A DNA stretch of 10,407 nucleotides, taken from NCBI GenBank assembly GCA_021323255.1, contig JAJTCL010000071.1, positions 1-10,407 of the forward strand, written 5' to 3'. The notes under the pieces were generated by a model. The model made no database searches. It was not told the DNA's origin and saw nothing but the letters and a program-made list of their open reading frames with translations. Numbering within the stretch: position 1 is the stretch's first letter; each line of letters begins with the position of its first letter. This document shows, one piece after another, positions 1-5,969 of this stretch. A program made the position numbers and the translations under genes. The stretch comes from Propionibacteriaceae bacterium. Its GTDB lineage: Bacteria; Actinomycetota; Actinomycetes; Propionibacteriales; Propionibacteriaceae.

Positions 1-75
1 CCACTGGCCGGCTCGTCGGATCGGTGTAATTCGCCACGACATTTCTCCAATCGGATCGATTGTTGTAGCACTCGG

Positions 76-101
76 GTACCCAAGGAACTTACAAAGTAAA
101 C
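76..101 (-). promoter_or_regulatory. SigB/SigF-type promoter reading leftward
   Basis: Read on the minus strand there is GTTT (positions 101-98), a 16-base spacer, then GGGTAC (81-76). This matches the SigB/SigF class consensus GTTT-N14-17-GGGTAT/A at all positions except the last base of the -10. It lies 39 bp downstream of the dehydrogenase stop codon and points out of the window, so its target gene is not visible. A weak 5-bp hairpin (106-119) lies between the dehydrogenase stop and this promoter. The call rests on motif match and spacing only. Confidence 0.5.
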
Positions 102-139
102 ATGTTCACCAGCAGGTGAGTGATGATCATAAAGCCAGC

Positions 140-1330
140 TCAAGCCCAAGGTTTGAGCATGACCTTGACCGCACCCTCGGCTTTCTGTTGGAACATTTCG
201 TACGCCGTCGGCGCTTCGCGCAGCGGAAGCCGGTGGGTAGCGAAGTCATGCACGCCGAGCGGATCGTCCTCGGTCAGGAAGGGCATGATGTCGGGGATCC
301 AGCGCTTCACATTAGCCTGACCCATGCGGAGCTGAATCTGTTTGTCGAACAGCGACATCATCGGCATCGGATCGGCCATGCCGCCATAGACCCCGGACAG
401 GGAGACCGTGCCACCGCGGCGCACGGTTTCGATGGCGGTGTAGACAGCGGCAAGTCGATCGAGTCCTGCCTTCTTGATCAACGGCTCGGTTACCGCATCC
501 GGCAGAGACGCAGTGACGCGCTGGGCGGCCGCGGTCGCAGGTGAGCCGTGCGCCTCCATGCCCACCGCGTCGATGACCGAGTCCGGGCCGCGACCGTCGG
601 TCAGCTCGCGTACCACGTCGGGAAGATCATCTTCGTGCTTTCGTAGATCGATCACCTGTACGCCGCGGGCGCGGACTCGCTCCAGCCGCGCATCAACGAG
701 GTCGACGGCGATGATCGTGTCGATCCATTTCTGTTGAGCTATCCGGCATGCCATGTCGCCGATCGGTCCCAGCCCCAAGACCAGCAGCGAACCTCCATCC
801 GGTACCGCCGCGTACTCCACGGCCTGCCAGGCGGTCGGCAGTACATCGGAAAGGTAGATGAAGTGATCGTCCGGAGGGCCCTCCGGCACCAAGATGTGGG
901 TGAACTGCGCTTCCGGTACCCGGAGGTACTCGGCCTGGCCGCCGGGCACCTGGCCGTACAGCTTCGTGTAGCCGAAGAGCGCGGCACCACTGCCTTCCCC
1001 ACGCACCTGAGTCGTTTCGCACTGGGTATAGAGGAATCGCTCACACATCCAGCAGTGTCCGCAGGCGATCTGGAACGGCACCACGACGCGATCGCCGGGG
1101 CGGATCTGGGTGATATCGCGACCGACCTCGAGCACGATCCCCATTGCTTCGTGGCCGAGTACGTCACCAGGACTCATGAAGGCGCCCATGGTCTCGTACA
1201 GGTGAAGATCGGATCCGCAGATGTTGGTGCTGGTGACCTTGATAATCGCGTCGTTGGGTTCCTTGATGACCGGGTCGGCGACCTCTTCCACTGAGACGTC
1301 GCGAAAGCCCTGCCAGGTAACAGCTTTCAT
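140..1330 (-). CDS. Zinc-dependent alcohol/formaldehyde-type dehydrogenase (MDR family)
   Basis: A 396-residue medium-chain dehydrogenase, expected to be a cytosolic NAD(P)-dependent oxidoreductase acting on alcohols or aldehydes. Catalytic zinc ligands are visible as Cys38 (NICGSD) and His60-Glu61 (GHEAMG). The structural-zinc loop has Cys90, Cys93, Cys96 and Cys104. The nucleotide-binding glycine motif GLGPIG is at 186-191. The insertion after the Rossmann core and the SDVLPTAW segment (161-168, Asp162) resemble glutathione-independent formaldehyde dehydrogenase-like proteins, but the substrate cannot be fixed from sequence. The ATG at 1330 follows a GAGG Shine-Dalgarno. It begins 7 bp after the stop of the upstream short-chain dehydrogenase, so the two are almost certainly cotranscribed. 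The length is normal for the family and no defects are seen. Confidence 0.93.
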   Translation of the reverse strand: MKAVTWQGFRDVSVEEVADPVIKEPNDAIIKVTSTNICGSDLHLYETMGAFMSPGDVLGHEAMGIVLEVGRDITQIRPGDRVVVPFQIACGHCWMCERFLYTQCETTQVRGEGSGAALFGYTKLYGQVPGGQAEYLRVPEAQFTHILVPEGPPDDHFIYLSDVLPTAWQAVEYAAVPDGGSLLVLGLGPIGDMACRIAQQKWIDTIIAVDLVDARLERVRARGVQVIDLRKHEDDLPDVVRELTDGRGPDSVIDAVGMEAHGSPATAAAQRVTASLPDAVTEPLIKKAGLDRLAAVYTAIETVRRGGTVSLSGVYGGMADPMPMMSLFDKQIQLRMGQANVKRWIPDIMPFLTEDDPLGVHDFATHRLPLREAPTAYEMFQQKAEGAVKVMLKPWA

Positions 1331-1337
1331 TTCAGCC

Positions 1338-2135
1338 TCACGCCTTGCGCCAGTCGTTGCTGGTCAGATGTGAGCCCGCCTGAGGTCCCATCTGGAGCAT
1401 GCCGCCGTCCACGACCCACGACGCACCTGTCACGTAACTGGCCTGGGGACTTGCGAGGAAGGCGATCACCGCGGCAATCTCACGCGCATCGCCGGGCCGG
1501 CCGAGTGGGATGCCAACGCGCTCCTGGAGATGTGGATCCTGGTCCTCCTGCCCTGTCATGGGAGTTGCGATCTCGCCCGGAGCAACGGCGTTTGCCGTGA
1601 TCTGGTGCTCGCCAAGCTCCAGGGCAAAGGTCTTGATCAATCCGCCGATGCCGTGCTTGGCCGCGTCATAAGAGCCGGAACCGATCCGTGGCTGGTGCTC
1701 GTGGACGCTGGTGACGGCGATCAGGCGACCGCCGTTGCCTGCCTGCACCATGTGTTTGGCGGCCTGCCGCAGGCAGACGAAGGCGCCGTCCAAGTTGGTG
1801 GCGACAACGCGCCGCCAGTCGTCGTAAGAGGTGTCTATCAGCAGTGACCCGCTTCCGGTGCCTGCGTTGTTGACGAACACGTCCAGCCCGCCGAGGTCGT
1901 CAATCAGCAGATCGATGGTGATGGCGCAGGAGGGCAAGTCGGTGGTATCGAGCTGCTTCACGAAAGCCCTGCGGCCGTGAGATCTCACCTCCTCAGCAGT
2001 GGCTTCGGCACCTTCGGAGTCGGAGTGCCACGTGATACCGATATCCATGCCTTTCTGGGCGAGGGCTACCGCAGTCGCTTTGCCGATGCCGGAGTCGGAG
2101 GCCGTCACGATGGCGAATCGAGGATCAAAGCTCAT
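1338..2135 (-). CDS. Short-chain dehydrogenase/reductase (classical SDR)
   Basis: A 265-residue classical SDR, a cytosolic NAD(P)H-dependent oxidoreductase. The cofactor motif is TASDSGIG at 11-18, the usual TGxxxGIG with Ala in place of the first Gly. NNAG is at 89-92 and Asn114 fits the catalytic tetrad. The active site is Ser143, Tyr156 and Lys160 (YDAAK). The C-terminal VDGG at 242-245 is typical, followed by a tail of about 20 residues. The ATG at 2135 has an AGGGAA element upstream, which overlaps a SigF-like -10 motif, so the transcript may be nearly leaderless. It is first in a two-gene operon with the zinc dehydrogenase and starts 59 bp after the sigma factor gene on the same strand. 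It could be annotated as a 3-oxoacyl-ACP reductase or glucose dehydrogenase by similarity, but nothing in the sequence singles out a substrate. Confidence 0.93.
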   Translation of the reverse strand: MSFDPRFAIVTASDSGIGKATAVALAQKGMDIGITWHSDSEGAEATAEEVRSHGRRAFVKQLDTTDLPSCAITIDLLIDDLGGLDVFVNNAGTGSGSLLIDTSYDDWRRVVATNLDGAFVCLRQAAKHMVQAGNGGRLIAVTSVHEHQPRIGSGSYDAAKHGIGGLIKTFALELGEHQITANAVAPGEIATPMTGQEDQDPHLQERVGIPLGRPGDAREIAAVIAFLASPQASYVTGASWVVDGGMLQMGPQAGSHLTSNDWRKA

Positions 2136-2144
2136 GCGTCAGAT

Positions 2145-2170
2145 ATTCCCTGCGGCCGTTTGGGCAAACC
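2145..2170 (-). promoter_or_regulatory. SigF-type promoter for the SDR-ADH operon
   Basis: On the minus strand GGTTT (2170-2166), a 15-base spacer and GGGAAT (2150-2145) approximate the SigF consensus GGTTT-N15-17-GGGTAA/T, with one core mismatch in the -10 (A for T). The -10 ends 9 bases before the ATG, so the transcript would have almost no leader, which is common in actinobacteria. The sigma factor gene that could recognise it lies immediately upstream. Read-through from the sigma gene is an alternative way to express the operon. Confidence 0.4.
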
Positions 2171-2194
2171 GCCTTCCGGCACTTGATCTTGTGC

Positions 2195-2998
2195 CTAGGA
2201 CGCAGCGGGCAACCTCTCCGGTGCACCAACGATGCTGCGCATCTTGACCAATAGCTTGGAAAGCAACCGCGATACCTGCATTTGGCTGGTACCGATCTCC
2301 TCCGCGATCTCAGACTGCGAGCGCTGCTCGTAGTACCGCAGCTGGATCAGGCGGCGCTCGTCGTCGTTCAGCTGGCCCAGCGCCTCGTCGATGATCAACC
2401 GCGCCTCCGCACGGTCGATGTCCTCCTCGGTCTCGTCGGAGCAGAAGCAAATCCCTTTTGACATAGCCGCATCGATGGAGGAGGCGCTGTATCCCTGGCT
2501 AGCGAAGCGAGCCTGCTGCACCGCGCCAACCGGCGCGCCCAACTCCTCGGCGAGATCTTGCGCTCGGGGCAGCGAGCCCATCTGTTGCACCAGGGTCGGC
2601 CATTGCCGCCAGATGATCGAGGCGAGTTCTTGGGTCGGTCGCGGCGGGCGTACCACCCAACCGTGATCACGGAAGTGCCGCTTGAGTACGCCAGTGATGG
2701 TCGGCACTGCGAAACCGACGAATGAGCCTTGGCCCGGATCGAAGCGCTGACAGGCTTCGACCAGCCCAGTGCAGGCGACTTGCAGCAGATCTTCGTAGTC
2801 CTCGCCGCGATGCATGAATCGGCGGGCCAGAGTCTCTGCCAGCCAAAGATGCGAGGTGACTACCTCATCGAGAATCCGCTGGCGTTTGGCCGGTCCTGCC
2901 GTCTTGGCTGCAACGAGGAGGTCATAGGTACGTTCGGCGAGCTCTTCGCGCGAGATCTGCGGGACCGGTAGGGCGAGGTGTACTTCAGATACCACCAT
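2195..2998 (-). CDS. SigB/SigF-family RNA polymerase sigma factor
   Basis: A 267-residue group 3 sigma factor that would direct RNA polymerase to stress-type promoters. Region 2 spans about 45-115 and includes EDYEDLLQVACTGLVEACQ and the RFDPGQGSF stretch with a basic tail. Region 3 is about 120-175. Region 4 is about 205-257, with the helix-turn-helix around SEIAEEIGTSQMQVSRLLSK. Length and domain order match SigB/SigF/SigG family members. ATG 2998 has a GAAGGG element 10 bases upstream. No anti-sigma (RsbW/UsfX-like) or anti-anti-sigma gene adjoins it, unlike the usual SigB/SigF operons. The region 3-4 linker contains a Cys-Phe-Cys motif (184-186). A second sigma factor at the right edge of the window is about 68% identical over the visible last 41 residues. 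Confidence 0.93.
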   Translation of the reverse strand: MVVSEVHLALPVPQISREELAERTYDLLVAAKTAGPAKRQRILDEVVTSHLWLAETLARRFMHRGEDYEDLLQVACTGLVEACQRFDPGQGSFVGFAVPTITGVLKRHFRDHGWVVRPPRPTQELASIIWRQWPTLVQQMGSLPRAQDLAEELGAPVGAVQQARFASQGYSASSIDAAMSKGICFCSDETEEDIDRAEARLIIDEALGQLNDDERRLIQLRYYEQRSQSEIAEEIGTSQMQVSRLLSKLLVKMRSIVGAPERLPAAS

Positions 2999-3094
2999 GA
3001 GCGCGACACCCTTCGCTCACGAACTACGGGCGTGGCGCGCTTCTCGGCCACTTTCTGATGTAACCACCGACGCCGCTTCTGCGGCAACCCCCAA

Positions 3095-3123
3095 ACTATC
3101 CAAATAACGAAAAACTGTGTAAA
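3095..3123 (-). promoter_or_regulatory. Vegetative-type promoter of the sigma factor gene
   Basis: On the minus strand TTTACA (3123-3118), a 17-base spacer and GATAGT (3100-3095) match the primary sigma -35 consensus at 5 of 6 positions and the -10 at 4 of 6. It sits in a local AT-rich patch that stands out from the surrounding GC-rich DNA. Transcription would start near 3088, giving a leader of about 90 nt with a perfect 5-bp GCCGC/GCGGC hairpin (3072-3085) at its start. No GTTT/GGGTA pair with proper spacing was seen for this gene, so autoregulation by its own product is not evident. Confidence 0.45.
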
Positions 3124-3154
3124 AAACCCAGTTGCGCAATCACGCTGAGATGGA

Positions 3155-3166
3155 GCCCTATAGGGC
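3155..3166. promoter_or_regulatory. 12-bp perfect palindrome, candidate operator
   Basis: GCCCTATAGGGC is a perfect 12-bp palindrome in the gene-free stretch between the sigma factor gene and the ANTAR gene. It lies 31 bp upstream of the sigma gene's predicted -35. It could bind a dimeric regulator; the regulator is unknown. Confidence 0.3.
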
Positions 3167-3293
3167 CACTATCATCCATTGAGCGCAGCCGATCGATTCG
3201 GCGCGGCTGCCCTCGAAGTCATGATCAACATCGATCCGGCGACGCGGTTTCGAGCAACGCGGTCATTGGCCGCAGGTTCATCCCGGCAAAGGC

Positions 3294-3318
3294 GTTGGCT
3301 TGGCGGTCGATTGGGTAA
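3294..3318 (+). promoter_or_regulatory. SigF-type promoter upstream of the ANTAR gene
   Basis: GTTG (3294-3297), a 15-base spacer and GGGTAA (3313-3318) resemble the SigF consensus, with one mismatch in the -35 core and an exact -10. Transcription would start near 3325 and run through about 240 nt of leader into the ANTAR gene at 3564. The leader contains strong stem-loops. Evidence is motif and position only. Confidence 0.4.
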
Positions 3319-3324
3319 GTCGCA

Positions 3325-3563
3325 AATAGGGTGGCGGAAGAAACCTAGGATCCACCGCGACCCAGGCCCCGTAGCTGAGAAGCCATGCTGCGGGGCCGTT
3401 CCCTGAACTGTCGGTCAGCTCCGCCGCTGATGTCGGCGTGGCCACACGCCGGTAGAAAATGATCCCGTCAACCCCGGCAGTCTTTCAGTGGGCGGCTACA
3501 CTCGCAGTGGCTCCTTATCTCTATCCGCCCTGTGTCTGCGGCCTGACGTCATCGAGGTGACGC
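3325..3563 (+). other. Structured untranslated leader of the ANTAR gene
   Basis: This is the part of the 565-bp gene-free stretch (2999-3563) that would be transcribed into the ANTAR gene. Three inverted repeats are visible. The first is GGTGG/CCACC (3330-3334 with 3352-3356). The second is an 11-bp stem with one G-U pair (3365-3375 with 3387-3397, 11-nt loop). The third is a perfect 7-bp stem CGGCGTG/CACGCCG with a 4-nt loop (3434-3451). No T-run follows any of them, so classical terminators are not obvious. I do not recognise a known riboswitch class, and I found no clear pair of ANTAR-type hexaloops. No convincing protein-coding ORF lies here. Confidence 0.35.
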
Positions 3564-3950
3564 ATGGTCCCGCAATCCCTCCACGCAGAGGCTGGCTTGG
3601 TTGCCAGGAGCCCAGACACCAGTTCCCGAGTGGCCCAATTGGAAGCCGAGATTGCGCAGCTCAGAGATGCGCTCGCTCGGCGACAGCAGATCGGAGTTGC
3701 GACCGGCTTGCTCGCCCAAAGGTTCGCGATAACTCCCGATCGCGCCTGGTCGTTGATGGTGCGTCTTTCGCAGAACGGCCATGTCAAGGTCCGGGAGATT
3801 GCCCAAGCGGTGATCGATGCGCACTGTGGTCGACTTGACCCAAAGGATGTCGAAATACTCAGCTCGATTGAGAAGTATCTGCCCGACGGCGTACGCCTCC
3901 TCCACACGCGAGAAGACGGGCAGCGGTCCGTCCGAGAACCTTCGCGGTGA
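3564..3950 (+). CDS. Stand-alone ANTAR-domain RNA-binding regulator
   Basis: A 128-residue protein with a short coiled coil (about 20-40, VAQLEAEIAQLRDALARR) leading into an ANTAR domain (about 36-90, with ATGLLAQRF, ITPDRAW, LMVRLSQ and VREIAQAVID). ANTAR domains bind paired RNA hairpins and prevent transcription termination. Here the usual receiver or GAF input domain is missing, so control may come through dimerisation or expression level. A strong Shine-Dalgarno GAGGTGA (3554-3560) precedes ATG 3564 at good spacing. The tail after residue 90 (KDVEILSSIEKYLP then a polar end) is unassigned. It is followed 102 bp later by a GAF-ANTAR gene in the same direction, so the two may be cotranscribed. 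The ANTAR call is by residue pattern; the RNA targets are unknown. Confidence 0.8.
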   Translation: MVPQSLHAEAGLVARSPDTSSRVAQLEAEIAQLRDALARRQQIGVATGLLAQRFAITPDRAWSLMVRLSQNGHVKVREIAQAVIDAHCGRLDPKDVEILSSIEKYLPDGVRLLHTREDGQRSVREPSR

Positions 3951-4052
3951 CCCGGCTCGACAGGTTTTCCACGCGTAGACCATGATCGATCACGATGATC
4001 AGCACAATTTCAACAGGCGGCGCGTCCGCAACACTCGGGAATCAGACCGGCT

Positions 4053-4790
4053 ATGGCGATTGACCCCGACGCCCTCGCTTCCAGTCTGCGCAGGCTCGCC
4101 ACGCTGGGCCAACCGGGCAGCAGTGTTGTGGAGGGCCTGCGGCATGTGACGGAGGCTTGTGTCGACCTTTTCGGCGTGAGCGGTAGCGGCATCATGCTGG
4201 CCGATGAGCAGAACATCCCGCGTTACGTCGCTGCGTCCGACGGGCCGGGCCGCCTGCTCGAAATAGCCGAGAGCGAGACCGGGCAAGGTCCGTGCACAGA
4301 GGCATTCGTCAATAACGCCGTGGTGGCGAGCACCGACGTGACCGCAGAGCCGCGCTGGCCTGATCTGGCCAAAGCGCTCCGACCACACGGCGTACGTGCA
4401 GTCCTCGGTCTGCCGGTGCGCCTCGGTGCGGTGACCGTCGGCACTCTTGACGTGTTCTATGACCGGCCGCACATTTGGCAGGACGACGAGTGCCAGGCGC
4501 TGGCTCGGTATCGCGATGTCATTGAGTCCACTTTGTCCGCAGCCGTGGCCGCGGAAAATGCCGGCGAGCTGGCCGCCCAGCTGCAGTACGCCTTGGACTA
4601 TCGGGTGATCATCGAGCGTGGTGTCGGCTATTTGATGGCTCGTGATGGGTTGGATTCGATGACCGCCTTCAACCGGCTCCGCCGCGCCGCCCGCGACACC
4701 CAAAGCAAGATCGGCGATGTAGCGCAACGCCTGGTATCCAGCGGCCGGTTACCGACCGAAGACTCCGAGAGCCGACGCTCAGCCGAATGA
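4053..4790 (+). CDS. GAF-ANTAR domain regulator
   Basis: A 245-residue protein with an N-terminal GAF sensor domain (about 20-165; GIMLADEQ, GQGPCTEAF, LGLPVRLG and GTLDVFYDRP are characteristic) and a C-terminal ANTAR RNA-binding domain (about 175-230; RVIIERGVGYLMARDGLD, AFNRLRRAARDTQ, IGDVAQRLV). The family is cytosolic and couples a small-molecule or redox signal to antitermination. The ligand is not evident. ATG 4053 is the only start available, because the in-frame stop at 3996-3998 is followed by no earlier ATG, GTG or TTG. The Shine-Dalgarno is weak. Just upstream are the 10-bp palindrome TGATCGATCA (3983-3992) and a nearby TGATCA. The 3' end overlaps the convergent AraC gene by 12 bp, leaving no room for a terminator between them. 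Confidence 0.9.
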   Translation: MAIDPDALASSLRRLATLGQPGSSVVEGLRHVTEACVDLFGVSGSGIMLADEQNIPRYVAASDGPGRLLEIAESETGQGPCTEAFVNNAVVASTDVTAEPRWPDLAKALRPHGVRAVLGLPVRLGAVTVGTLDVFYDRPHIWQDDECQALARYRDVIESTLSAAVAAENAGELAAQLQYALDYRVIIERGVGYLMARDGLDSMTAFNRLRRAARDTQSKIGDVAQRLVSSGRLPTEDSESRRSAE

Positions 4791-5780
4791 GGTGCGCAGC
4801 GTCTGACTGGGGGAGTGGCCGTAGCGTCTCCGGTACTCCATGGCAAAACGGCCAAGATGGGTGAATCCCCAGCGGGCGGCTAGCGCGGCCACACTCGAGT
4901 CGCCGGGCTGGGCGTGCTGCAGATCCAGGTGGGCGCGCTCCATCCGGATGCTCCGCAGCCGCGCTAGTGGCGTGGTATCCAGATGGCGGCGGAATGCGGC
5001 CTGCAGACCGCGGGGGCTGAGTCGAGCGGCGACAGCGATCTCATTAAGCGTGATCGGATCGCCCGCGTGTTCGTCAATGAAAGCCAGCGCGCGACGCAGC
5101 GGCTGCGGCGTGTCGCCAGCGTAGGAGGCCGACTCCGCATCGAGTGTCGAGTTGGGGAAGCATGCCAGGACTGCGCTATTGACCAACCAGTCCAGCTCCC
5201 GCCGGGCCAGCGGAGCGGCAGCCAGCAGCGGGCTATTGCTGACAACACTCTGCACATAGCGGATGGTCTGCGACCAATGGCGGCCAGCAGCGGCAGTGAC
5301 TGGACGTGTGAAGTCCACATTGACTGTCTCGTGATCGACCAGCCCTGAGGCATCACGTTGTAGGTCCTCGAAGGACAGCGTGGTCACATCAGCCCGTACC
5401 GAGTCCCAGGCAGCCTGGTAGGGCCGATCAGGCGGCAGCAGGAAGCATTCTCCGGCTCGTAAGTCGACGCTCTCAGGCCCAATGGTGACGCGCACCGCGC
5501 CGCCGCCTCGGTGCTCGATGATGGAAAGATCTGGCAAACCACCGAAGACATCGATGTCGCTGGCCATCGAGTGCACAATCCGTCCTAACGACATCCCCTC
5601 GAGCCGAGTGATGTCGCAGGAGAACAGGAAGTTCTCGCTGCTTCCCGAAATCCTGAGATGGTGGTCCGCGTACGTCTTGCGAAGCCAGGCGTGCGCCTCA
5701 TCGGGATCGCGGCTGTCGAACTCCTCGTGATAGACGGTTTGGATCTGCTCACCGCCCTTTCGACGATGCCTTACCTGCAC
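4779..5780 (-). CDS. AraC-family transcriptional regulator
   Basis: About 333 residues. The N-terminal part (about 50-200) resembles the AraC-binding-like ligand domain, with LPDLSIIEHRGGG, LRAGECFLLPPDRPY and a following beta-rich stretch. The C-terminal part (about 225-330) is the double helix-turn-helix: first ITLNEIAVAARLSPRGLQAAF, then VAALAARWGFTHLGRFAMEY with RRRYGHSPSQTLR. The protein would bind DNA near its targets in response to an unknown ligand. The reading frame stays open upstream to 6293, but that extension is antisense to the CheB gene and not protein-like. I therefore place the start at GTG 5780, about 15 residues before the conserved VYHEEFDSRDPDEA stretch; GTG 5801 is an alternative. 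Neither has a good Shine-Dalgarno. The gene is divergent from the CheB gene at 5970, with about 190 bp between them, so it may regulate that gene. Confidence 0.88.
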   Translation of the reverse strand: MQVRHRRKGGEQIQTVYHEEFDSRDPDEAHAWLRKTYADHHLRISGSSENFLFSCDITRLEGMSLGRIVHSMASDIDVFGGLPDLSIIEHRGGGAVRVTIGPESVDLRAGECFLLPPDRPYQAAWDSVRADVTTLSFEDLQRDASGLVDHETVNVDFTRPVTAAAGRHWSQTIRYVQSVVSNSPLLAAAPLARRELDWLVNSAVLACFPNSTLDAESASYAGDTPQPLRRALAFIDEHAGDPITLNEIAVAARLSPRGLQAAFRRHLDTTPLARLRSIRMERAHLDLQHAQPGDSSVAALAARWGFTHLGRFAMEYRRRYGHSPSQTLRTSFG

Positions 5781-5857
5781 TCTACGACGGGTTGGGTCCA
5801 CGCCGTATCCGTCGCAAGGGCCCACCCAAATTTCTTCGAGGAATGGTGCGAGACGCC

Positions 5858-5882
5858 GCTGGCGGGGTATTGCTCTGCCAGC
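5858..5882 (+). promoter_or_regulatory. Candidate SigF-type -10 inside an inverted repeat
   Basis: GGGTAT (5865-5870) is an exact SigB/SigF-type -10 in the divergent region upstream of the CheB gene. The matching -35 position holds only GGTG, a poor match to GTTT. The -10 lies inside the loop of a 6-bp inverted repeat, GCTGGC (5858-5863) and GCCAGC (5877-5882), as an operator over a promoter would. The weak -35 keeps confidence low. Confidence 0.22.
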
Positions 5883-5969
5883 ACGCGATCCGTCACCGGC
5901 GCAAGGATTTGAGAATTCGCGAGTGAAGATGACAACGCAGACGTGGCCGCAGGCACCCTGGTACAGCTC

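Noticed and set aside
106..119. TCACC/GGTGA hairpin after the zinc dehydrogenase as a terminator
   Set aside because: The stem is only 5 bp and lacks a T-run; too weak to call.
2178..2195. GGCAC/GTGCC inverted repeat at the end of the sigma factor gene as a terminator
   Set aside because: Only a 5-bp stem, no T-tract, overlapping the stop codon; read-through into the SDR gene is at least as likely.
3179..3406. 75-codon plus-strand ORF starting at TTG in the gene-free stretch
   Set aside because: No Shine-Dalgarno, a rare start codon, an Arg-rich unstructured translation, and it overlaps the proposed promoter and stem-loops.
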